A DNA stretch of 5,877 bases, taken from assembly GCA_023424585.1 (NCBI GenBank), contig JAFADT010000218.1, positions 1-5,877 of the forward strand. Reading direction: 5' to 3'. This document shows positions 1 through 4,647 of this stretch, piece by piece. How positions within the stretch are numbered: position 1 is the first letter of the stretch; each line of letters opens with the position of its first letter. The stretch is from Pseudomonadota bacterium (GTDB lineage: Bacteria > Myxococcota > Myxococcia > Myxococcales > Myxococcaceae). The notes under the pieces were generated by a model. The model was not told the origin of the DNA, made no database searches, and was given only the letters and a program-made list of their open reading frames with translations. The translations under genes were made by a program, and so were the position numbers.

Positions 1-293
1 CCACCACAGTCAATTACCCCAGGGGGGCACTGGATTCTCGGGTCGGCCATGCAGTAGGCCGTGCTGCCCAGGCAGGTGTCGCCGAAGAAGATGCCGCAGG
101 AACGTGGTTTCAAGATGCAGACACCGAGACCGTCCTTGAGCTCCTTCTCACCAACACAGACTTCTCCACGAAGGCACGTCTTGCCAGAGGAGCCACCACA
201 GCGCTTGGGGGTGACGCCTATCTTCATGTCACTGGCAGCAGCGGAGAAGGCTACGAAGGCGGCGAAGACAACGAGCAAGAGGGTTGCTTTCAT
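1..293 (-). CDS. Secreted cysteine-rich protein, 5' part (runs off the left edge)
   Basis: I do not recognise a named family. The frame starts at the ATG at 293-291 and stays open to base 1, giving 97 full codons plus two bases, so the C-terminus is missing. GAGGAA lies 8 nt upstream of the ATG. Residues 1-20 form a clear Sec signal peptide: K2, a hydrophobic run from residue 4 to 17, then A-A-A before S21, so the protein is probably exported. The mature part has nine cysteines in about 76 residues, at 32, 40, 46, 59, 66, 74, 81, 89 and 96. Two modules repeat: C-G-x3-G-x2-C-x5-C (32-46) and C-G-x3-G-x2-C-x6-C (66-81). The C96-Gly-Gly at the edge may begin a third. This resembles small disulfide-rich exported proteins common in myxobacteria. 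The function is unknown. The start overlaps the stop of a possible short leader ORF. Confidence 0.8.
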   Translation of the reverse strand, partial: MKATLLLVVFAAFVAFSAAASDMKIGVTPKRCGGSSGKTCLRGEVCVGEKELKDGLGVCILKPRSCGIFFGDTCLGSTAYCMADPRIQCPPGVIDCG

Positions 294-358
294 TCTTGAG
301 GTTCCTCACATCGATTAAACGGGCAACACGCTACACAGGCTCGTGAGGGGACTTTCAT
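290..358 (-). CDS. Possible 22-codon cysteine-rich leader ORF
   Basis: The ATG at 358-356 is preceded by AAGAGGGAG, a good ribosome binding site ending 5 nt before it. The ORF has 22 codons and ends in TGA at 292-290. That TGA overlaps the ATG of the secreted cysteine-rich gene as ATGA, the usual layout for translational coupling. Four of the 22 residues are cysteine (positions 8, 11, 12 and 17, including a C-C pair), and there is no signal peptide or membrane segment. It could be a regulatory leader peptide whose translation senses cysteine supply, a coupling ORF, or chance. The frame is also open further upstream, to about 802, but that longer reading crosses unrelated debris and is not credible. 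A weak -10-like TATTGT lies at 393-388 on the same strand, without a convincing -35. Confidence 0.4.
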   Translation of the reverse strand: MKVPSRACVACCPFNRCEEPQE

Positions 359-465
359 TGTTTCTCCCTCTTGGGCGTGCAGGCAGCACAATAGCAACAC
401 CCATGCCCCTCCGACTTCAGGGGTTCGCAGGATTTGCACGGCCCACTCCAATGTTGGGCGTACGC

Positions 466-511
466 GCTGACGCGTCAGCCCCAGGCACTGACATGTCAAC
501 GCCGCTTGACA
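466..511. promoter_or_regulatory. Pair of TGACNNGTCA palindromes plus an overlapping inverted repeat
   Basis: GCTGACGCGTCAGC (466-479) is a perfect 14-bp palindrome and TGACATGTCA (489-498) a perfect 10-bp palindrome. Both fit TGACNNGTCA and their centres are exactly 21 bp apart, two helical turns. The second overlaps TGTCAACGCCGCTTGACA (494-511), an inverted repeat with 6-bp arms. Such spacing suits tandem operators for a dimeric regulator. The sites lie 108-153 bp upstream of the leader ORF of the minus-strand secreted gene, which would be the natural target. They could also be remnants of an insertion-sequence end. Between 359 and 505 I see no credible gene. Confidence 0.35.
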
Positions 512-686
512 CAACTCATCCGAGAGGGCTCCCACAGGCTCGTGGACGCGTTGCACCGCATGTACGAACACAAGGACAAGCTGGACTTCGACAGCGCCCG
601 CCAGGAGATGCGGAACGTGCTCGCCGTGGAAGTCGCGCCCTACTACTGCACCCTCGCCCAGGGGCAGCTCGACAACACGTGTCAAG
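505..686. repeat. 8-bp inverted repeat bracketing the DUSAM fragment
   Basis: CTTGACAC (505-512) is the exact reverse complement of GTGTCAAG (679-686). The two copies lie where DUSAM similarity starts (about 512) and stops (about 676). The right copy contains the TGTCA that looks like the outer tip of the IS21-type remnant. The left copy may be the tip of a second, mostly lost element pointing the other way. Eight matching bases over this distance could also be chance. Confidence 0.35.
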
Positions 687-709
687 GACCGGGGCCATGG
701 ATCGCATGA
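506..709 (+). pseudogene. DUSAM-domain gene fragment (C-terminal part only)
   Basis: The frame encodes I-R-E-G-S-H-R-L, then D-A-L-H-R-M-Y, then a D-F-D-S-A-R-Q-E-M-R stretch, then V-L-A-V-E-V-x-P-Y-Y and A-Q-G-Q-L-D. From memory of the family, this is the conserved C-terminal half of DUSAM proteins, a myxobacterial paralogous family of unknown function. About 55 residues are recognisable (512-676). The N-terminal half is absent: no related sequence precedes it in frame, and no ATG with a ribosome binding site is present. Its natural end is replaced: after Asp-Asn (671-676) the frame reads into the IS21-type end and stops at TGA 707-709. Both boundaries coincide with copies of the CTTGACAC/GTGTCAAG repeat, so element insertion or deletion probably cut both sides. 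It is unlikely to make a functional product. Confidence 0.65.
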
Positions 710-796
710 GGGTCGGCCAAGCGGATCGCCCTGGTGAGCTGTCAGGGAGCGGCGATTCGAGTTCGCAGCGCGGACGAGGTCGGGTCGGCCAAGCGG
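710..796 (-). repeat. Two 15-bp direct repeats in the IS21-type end
   Basis: GGGTCGGCCAAGCGG occurs at 710-724 and again, identically, at 782-796 (CCGCTTGGCCGACCC on the istB strand), 72 bp apart. Both lie between the istB stop and the presumed tip at 680. IS21-family ends typically carry such internal repeats, thought to be transposase (IstA) binding sites. The near-match GGGTCGGCCATGCAG at 40-54 lies inside the secreted-protein gene and is probably unrelated. Confidence 0.55.
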
Positions 797-808
797 CTCC
801 ACTACGGA

Positions 809-964
809 CTACCTGGCGTCGGCGGCCGAGGGCTTGCGGCGGCGGGCTGGAGGCGGATTGCGGAAACTGTCGCCTTCGATGACGAGGACGTGGGCGTGGT
901 GGAGGAGCCGGTCCATGGCGGCACTGGCCATGAGCGGGTCGCCAAAGAGGGGGAGGTAATCACA
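809..964 (-). pseudogene. istB: IstB-like transposition helper ATPase, C-terminal fragment
   Basis: On the minus strand the frame reads L-P-L-F-G-D-P-L-M-A-S, then A-M-D-R-L-L-H-H-A-H-V, then I-E-G-D-S-F-R-N-P, ending at TAG 811-809. This matches the end of IstB/IS21 helper proteins, where a D-R-L-x-H segment and a G-D-S-Y/F-R segment close the ATPase domain. About 50 of roughly 250 residues remain. The Walker A and B motifs are absent, so the product cannot act as an ATPase. The frame stays open upstream to about 1435, but that sequence is antisense to the IS256-type transposase and the kinase end and shows no IstB similarity. Confidence 0.7.
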
Positions 965-1022
965 GAGGGTGTGGAAACGAGAAAAGCGACGTAACGCTCC
1001 CCGGTGAGCACCACCGAAGGGA

Positions 1023-1042
1023 GGCCGGGTTGCCGCCCGGCC
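1023..1042 (+). repeat. 7-bp perfect hairpin upstream of the transposase start
   Basis: GGCCGGG (1023-1029) and CCCGGCC (1036-1042) are exact reverse complements around the loop TTGCCG, 21 nt before the ATG at 1064. A smaller CGGTG/CACCG stem lies at 1002-1016. The hairpin is strong enough to fold in the mRNA and might limit transposase translation, as fold-back structures do in some other insertion sequences. Part of it could instead belong to the element's terminus. Confidence 0.35.
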
Positions 1043-1063
1043 CCACGGGGACGAGACATCGCC

Positions 1064-1348
1064 ATGAAGAAGAGCACGCAGGGAGAAGCACCGCCGTCGA
1101 GTTCGCGGTTCAAAGCGCTGGAGGCACTGGCGCGGGAGCAGATTCAGCACTGGCTGCAGCGGATGCTGGAGGAAGAGCTGACGGCCTTCCTGGGACGGCC
1201 GAAGAGTGAGCGGCGGACGGAGGTGGACGCGAAGCCGGGCTACCGAAACGGGCACGGCAAGGAGCGCCGGTTGGCGACGAGCATGGGGACGGTGCGGGTG
1301 AGGCGACCGCGAGCGCGCGGAAGCGAGGAGCCGCTCGAATCGAAGGTG
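1064..1348 (+). pseudogene. IS256-family transposase, N-terminal fragment
   Basis: From the ATG at 1064 about 95 residues resemble the N-terminus of IS256-type (mutator-like) DDE transposases. Residues 15-44 form a helical stretch with R-E-Q-I-Q and L-E-E-E-L-T-A-F-L-G, followed by K-S-E-R-R, then G-Y-R-N-G-H-G-K (59-66), G-T-V-R-V-R-R-P-R (75-83), R-G-S-E-E and E-S-K-V. Similarity ends there. The frame continues to a stop at 1483, but only across the intergenic gap and antisense to the kinase 3' end. Full-length members have about 400 residues. The whole catalytic DDE core is missing, so it is inactive. An in-frame GTG at 1004 would add 20 residues without a better ribosome binding site; I prefer 1064, where only a weak GGGGA is found 12 nt upstream. 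Confidence 0.8.
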
Positions 1349-1384
1349 CGGCACACTCAACTGGTCCAGTCTGCGCTCTGGCTC

Positions 1385-1401
1385 GTGACAGGCTCCGTCA
1401 C
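1385..1401 (-). terminator. Weak hairpin directly after the kinase stop codon
   Basis: GTGAC (1385-1389) and GTCAC (1397-1401) form a 5-bp stem with a 7-nt loop, starting at the base next to the kinase stop (1404-1402). No T-run follows on the minus strand, so it is not a standard intrinsic terminator. The rest of the 1349-1401 gap contains nothing else recognisable. Confidence 0.2.
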
Positions 1402-4245
1402 TCAGGGCCTGGACGTGGCGTGCTGCTTCAGCCACTGGGAGGCCCGCTCTGCGTCCGCCCTTCGGTCCACGCGGCTCCAGTAGTCGCGGGCCTGGGTGGC
1501 CAGCTCGATGGCGCGCGCCCTGTCTCCGTGGGAGTCCCAGAGCGCGCGTGCCAGCGGGAATTGAACCCGCGCCCTCTCATGGATCAAGGTCAGCTTCAGG
1601 GCGCCCTCGAGGAAGGGCACGGCCTCGGCGGGCTTTCCCTCGGCCAGACAGAGCCGGCCCATCCCCAGCAGGGGCCCCAGGCGCCCCAGGTCGTCCGGCG
1701 CCAGGGCCTTGTCCTGAAAGGCCATGGCGCGCGTGAACTTCTCCCTCGCCTCCGCGTGGCGCCCCAGCTCCACCAGCGCCTCGCCCTGGTCAGTGAGCGC
1801 CCAGGCGACGAGCGGGCTCTCGGGGCCCAGCAGCTTCAGGTTCAGCTCCAGCGCGCGCGTGTAGGCCGCGAGTGCCTCCTCGGCCCTCCCCATGTCGCGG
1901 AGCACGTGGCCTCGCGCGCCGATCGAGTCGGCCACGGACGGATGCTCGGAGCCCAGCACCTTCTGCTTCAGCGCCAGGGCGCGCGTCTGGACCTCGAGCG
2001 CCTCGTCGAACCGGCCCATCTCCTGGAGCGTGGTGCCGAGATCCCTGAGGGACTCGGCCACCCGTGGGTGCTCCGGGCCCAACACCTTCTTCCTCAGCTC
2101 CAGCGAGAGGGTATGGGCCTTGAGCGCCTCGTCCACCCGGCCCATGCTCTGGAACAGCAGGCCCAGGTTGTGGAGCGTGGAGGCCACCTCCCAGTGCTCG
2201 GGGCCCCACACCTTCTTCCTCAGCGCCAGGGCGTGCTCGAACGCCTGCCGTGCCTGCTCGTACTTGCCAACGGCCATGAGGATGGTGCCCTCGCTGTTGG
2301 AGGCAAAGGCGCGGATGCGGTCATCGTCCGCCAGCGCCACCATGCTCTGCGCCATGGGCACCATCTGTAGCGCGTCGTGCGGCCGCCTCAGGCGGTTGCC
2401 CGTCACCCAGACCAGGGAGTTCGAGGCCTGGGCCAGCGTATAGGCGTCCCTGCCACGGGCCGCTATCTCCATGGACTCGCGCAGGCCTTCCACGGTGGCT
2501 CGGTAGTCGCCTGCTCCTTCTCTCATCCATGCCACGAGGTAGAGGGTCTGAGCCTCCAGCGGAGCGTGGCCTGCCGCCTTCACCTGGGGGAGCAGGGAGT
2601 CCGCCAGCGCGAGCCCCTCCTGGACGCGGTGCGTATCCAGCAGCACCCGCAAGGAGTCGACCTGCTGCTGGAGCGCCTCCACCTTCCCGCGCACCACCGG
2701 GTCCTCGGGCGGCGGCACCGTGGCGGTGAGCGCCTTGGCGTCCTCGCAGTATTCCAGCGGCGGCAGGGCCTGCACCGCCTCCACCGCCTTGCTCACCAGT
2801 GGGGTGTCTGGACTCTGGGACAACAGCTCGGTGAGGGCGCGCAGCTGGCCGCGCCTGCGCTCCAGGCAGGCCTCCTGCAGCACCAGCAGCCCCGAGTTCT
2901 TCGGGTGCCCCTCCTGGCTCGCGCTCAGGCACAGCGCGGTGCGCTGACTCACCCAGGCTCTCGCATAGGCCTCCAGCCCCTGCACCACCCGCTCGGTGGT
3001 GGCCTGAGCGTAGGGGACCCCCGTGGCGAGCAGCCCCTGCTCCAGCCGGGCCCTGACCGCCGCATCCCAGACTCCGCTCAGCCGCAGCTCCATGCGGCCA
3101 CACACCTCCTCCCGCGGGCGAGCCCACGCCCACAAGGCCAGCCCCGCCGCCCCCATCGCGCCGACCAGGGCCCAGCGCGAGGGCCTCGCCCGCCGCTTCT
3201 TCTCCGGGTCGTCCGCCAGCGCGTGCAGCAGCGCCTTCATGGAGGAGGAACGCCGCGCCGGCTCGGTACTCAGCCCCTGGAGGAGCGTGCGCGTCACCCA
3301 CGCGGGGACCTGGGAGTCCTCCGGCGGCTCCACCTTGCCCGCGCGCTGAGCCGCGCGCAGTTCCGCCACGGTGTTGCCCTGGAAGGGGAGCTGGCCGTAC
3401 AGCCCCTCATAGAGGGACACGCAGAAGGCATACAGGTCGCTGCGCGCGTCTCCCCGTTGGCCTCGGAACTGCTCGTCCGCCATGTAGCTCGGCGTCCCCA
3501 TCCACTGGCTCGAGCGCGTGGTCAGCGGCGTGAGCGCCACGGCCGGCTGCGCGGCGAGGCGTTGCGCGGGGACCTCGCGCGGCTCATCCACCGAGGCGGA
3601 CTCGAGCCAGGCCAGGCCGAAGTCCGTCACCCGTGCCCGCCCGTCCTGGCCCACCAGCACATTGTCTGGCTTGAAGTCATGGTGGATGAGGCCCGCTTCG
3701 TGGGCAGCGGCCAGTCCCTGCCCTGCCGCCAGGTACTGCGCCAGCACCTCGTCCCACGGGCGCCCCTGCTGCCAGCGGCGCAGCGTCTGCCCCTCCACAT
3801 ACTCCATGGCGATGAAGAGCGCGCCGTCCTCCAGGGTACCCGCGTCGTACACCGCCACCACCTGGGGGTGGCTCAGGCGGGCCATCGCCTGCGCCTCGCG
3901 CACGAACCGGGCCTGCTCCTCGTCGCGGCGGCTCTCGCCTCCGCTCCAGGGTCGCAGCAGCTTGAGCGCCACGCGCCGATCCAGCCGCGCATCATACACG
4001 CTCAGGACCACCCCCATGCTGCCCTGGCCCAGCGTGCCCAGCACCGTATAGCGACCCAGCAGCGTGTAGCCGGGCTCGAGGGGGGGAGCCTTCGTGGGCT
4101 CCCCTTCATAGGGCCAGGTGGTGGGCCCCCCGTCTTCGAGCCCGGGCAGCGACTCCCCGTCGCGGGAAGGGACCTCCTCGGCATGCCCGCCGGAAGAGCG
4201 ATTCTCCCAATACGCGTTCCTCATTGCCGCCTCTCCCCCTGACAT
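1402..4245 (-). CDS. Membrane-anchored Ser/Thr protein kinase with periplasmic TPR domain
   Basis: Complete, 947 residues. A Hanks-type kinase domain spans about 65-345: glycine loop G73-x-G75-x2-G78, ATP lysine K95, C-helix E117, catalytic loop H188-H189-D190-F-K192-P-D-N195, D208-F-G, and a 51-residue activation segment ending G-T-P-S-Y-M-A-D-E258. Two motifs deviate: HHD replaces HRD, making it a non-RD kinase, and A-D-E replaces A-P-E. All residues needed for phosphotransfer are present. After a basic stretch (about 349-357) comes one membrane helix (about 357-376), then a large part predicted to be periplasmic, with cysteines at 382, 439, 460 and 500. Kinesin-light-chain-type TPRs follow, with G-P/S-E-H/S-P marks exactly every 42 residues (681, 723, 765, 807). 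The upstream GTG at 4308 would add 21 unlikely residues, and an ATG at 4224 is a second option. The gene is divergent from the secreted-protein gene at 4648. Substrates are unknown. Confidence 0.95.
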   Translation of the reverse strand: MSGGEAAMRNAYWENRSSGGHAEEVPSRDGESLPGLEDGGPTTWPYEGEPTKAPPLEPGYTLLGRYTVLGTLGQGSMGVVLSVYDARLDRRVALKLLRPWSGGESRRDEEQARFVREAQAMARLSHPQVVAVYDAGTLEDGALFIAMEYVEGQTLRRWQQGRPWDEVLAQYLAAGQGLAAAHEAGLIHHDFKPDNVLVGQDGRARVTDFGLAWLESASVDEPREVPAQRLAAQPAVALTPLTTRSSQWMGTPSYMADEQFRGQRGDARSDLYAFCVSLYEGLYGQLPFQGNTVAELRAAQRAGKVEPPEDSQVPAWVTRTLLQGLSTEPARRSSSMKALLHALADDPEKKRRARPSRWALVGAMGAAGLALWAWARPREEVCGRMELRLSGVWDAAVRARLEQGLLATGVPYAQATTERVVQGLEAYARAWVSQRTALCLSASQEGHPKNSGLLVLQEACLERRRGQLRALTELLSQSPDTPLVSKAVEAVQALPPLEYCEDAKALTATVPPPEDPVVRGKVEALQQQVDSLRVLLDTHRVQEGLALADSLLPQVKAAGHAPLEAQTLYLVAWMREGAGDYRATVEGLRESMEIAARGRDAYTLAQASNSLVWVTGNRLRRPHDALQMVPMAQSMVALADDDRIRAFASNSEGTILMAVGKYEQARQAFEHALALRKKVWGPEHWEVASTLHNLGLLFQSMGRVDEALKAHTLSLELRKKVLGPEHPRVAESLRDLGTTLQEMGRFDEALEVQTRALALKQKVLGSEHPSVADSIGARGHVLRDMGRAEEALAAYTRALELNLKLLGPESPLVAWALTDQGEALVELGRHAEAREKFTRAMAFQDKALAPDDLGRLGPLLGMGRLCLAEGKPAEAVPFLEGALKLTLIHERARVQFPLARALWDSHGDRARAIELATQARDYWSRVDRRADAERASQWLKQHATSRP

Positions 4246-4251
4246 GCCGCT

Positions 4252-4257
4252 ACCTCC
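4252..4257 (-). promoter_or_regulatory. Ribosome binding site fixing the kinase start
   Basis: The minus strand reads GGGGAGGT with GGAGGT at 4257-4252, six bases before the ATG at 4245-4243. It is the best Shine-Dalgarno sequence in the area and favours this start. A second good site (GGGGGAG) precedes the ATG at 4224, so a start seven codons later is possible. Confidence 0.6.
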
Positions 4258-4282
4258 CCAGCCGGTCGGCGGCGTGGCGCGG

Positions 4283-4298
4283 ATACTACTGGATCCAG
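4283..4298 (-). promoter_or_regulatory. Weak -10-like box and palindrome before the kinase gene
   Basis: TAGTAT (minus strand, 4288-4283) matches four of six -10 consensus bases and lies 38 bp from the start codon. I see no good -35 at 16-19 bp. It abuts CTGGATCCAG (4289-4298), a perfect 10-bp palindrome that could be an operator. Myxobacterial promoters often deviate from the consensus, so this is only a candidate. Confidence 0.2.
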
Positions 4299-4336
4299 GA
4301 GCAGGCACCGATGACGCGCCCGCCTGCTCGGGTGGT

Positions 4337-4526
4337 ACCCGTTGTTACCAGGGCGCCGCATTGACGCGCGGGAGGCCCGTGCCTGGAGCCCGCTTCGCGG
4401 GGGCTTTCCCACGCGTCTTCCGCGTTCAGGGCCGCTGGAGTGCCGAGGCGCTGGAAACGGGTGTGATCACGCCGAGGGCCCACCCTGGGCACACGCGTTA
4501 TCAGTGACAACACCCGTTACCAGGGC
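4337..4526. promoter_or_regulatory. Four related ACACCCGTTACCAG-type sites in the divergent intergenic region
   Basis: Site C (4510-4523) reads ACACCCGTTACCAG. Site B (4491-4504) is ACACGCGTTATCAG, two mismatches, same direction, 19 bp start to start. Site A (4451-4464) is CTGGAAACGGGTGT, the reverse complement of site C with one mismatch, so it points the other way. Site D (4337-4354) reads ACCCGTTGTTACCAGGGC, identical to 4512-4526 except for an added GTT. None is palindromic. They lie 125-311 bp before the secreted-protein start and 92-278 bp before the kinase start. This looks like a multi-site regulator binding region serving one or both divergent genes; the regulator is unknown. GTGATCAC (4463-4470) and a GCCCA/TGGGC stem (4478-4490) lie between sites A and B. 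Apart from the short sites listed separately I see no gene in 4246-4647. Confidence 0.5.
4387..4407 (+). terminator. GC-rich hairpin followed by TTT in the intergenic region
   Basis: AGCCCGC (4387-4393) pairs across the loop TTC with GCGGGGGCT (4397-4405), leaving a two-G bulge, and is followed by T at 4406-4407. It looks like a short intrinsic terminator on the plus strand, but no gene ends just upstream. If real it could be an attenuator in a long leader of the secreted-protein gene, or the end of a small RNA. It may equally be a chance structure in GC-rich DNA. Confidence 0.2.
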
Positions 4527-4634
4527 TCTGGAAGAAGCCAACCCCAGGAAATCAAAGGCCTCTGCGGAAATAGAGCCATCCCAGCGAGGGTGGCGCGCTG
4601 CCTGCACAAGGGCCGCGCGCCGTAACCATTCGAT

Positions 4635-4640
4635 GGAGAG
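4635..4640 (+). promoter_or_regulatory. Ribosome binding site fixing the start of the secreted protein
   Basis: GGAGAG lies 7 nt before the paired ATG-ATG at 4648 and 4651. An earlier in-frame ATG at 4633 overlaps this site and would add five residues (M-E-R-L-I) ahead of an already good signal peptide, so 4648 is preferred. Confidence 0.55.
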
Positions 4641-4647
4641 GCTCATC

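Larger units (their letters stand above)
680..985 (-). mobile_element. IS21-family insertion sequence, right-end remnant
   Basis: This segment holds the 3' part of istB (minus strand), about 100 bp of non-coding end sequence with two 15-bp direct repeats, and a TGTCA at 680-684 where the DUSAM frame is interrupted. IS21-family elements have TG...CA tips and carry several short repeats inside each end, so the layout fits a right end in minus orientation. istA, most of istB and the other end are missing. The inner boundary is not sharp: istB similarity fades near 955-965 and the IS256-type material is established by 1064, so 985 is an estimate. Confidence 0.6.
986..1348 (+). mobile_element. IS256-family insertion sequence, left-end remnant
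   Basis: The segment comprises the transposase start, its short upstream region and presumably the left terminus somewhere between 965 and 1020. I could not define a terminal inverted repeat because the partner end is missing. Similarity stops abruptly at about 1348, 54 bp from the stop codon of the kinase gene. The element appears to have landed in or beside the IS21 remnant and then lost its right part. Orientation is convergent with the kinase gene. Confidence 0.6.

Noticed and set aside
425..455. A sigma-54 type promoter (GG-N10-GC) on the minus strand upstream of the cysteine-rich gene
   Set aside because: GG and GC pairs are present but at the wrong spacing, and the TTGC part of the -12 element is absent.
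506..534. TTGACA at 506-511 as a sigma-70 -35 box for the plus strand
   Set aside because: No -10-like sequence occurs 16-18 bp downstream, and the hexamer is better explained as part of the inverted repeat at the DUSAM junction.
343..882. A 179-codon plus-strand frame across the left intergenic region
   Set aside because: It is out of frame with the DUSAM and istB fragments, crosses several element junctions, has an Arg-rich low-complexity translation and lacks a ribosome binding site.
809..1435. The full 208-codon minus-strand frame as one gene
   Set aside because: Only the last 50 or so codons resemble IstB. The remainder is antisense to the IS256-type transposase and to the kinase 3' end.
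2377..4242. A 621-codon open frame on the plus strand, antisense to the kinase gene
   Set aside because: It is the product of high-GC codon bias opposite a real gene. Its translation is rich in Arg, His, Gln and Leu with no domain pattern, while the minus strand has an unmistakable kinase and TPRs.
4453..4480. GGAAAC at 4453 as an ECF-sigma -35 element
   Set aside because: No CGTC/CGTT-type -10 follows at 16-17 bp, and GGAAAC is part of the inverted copy of the four-site motif.
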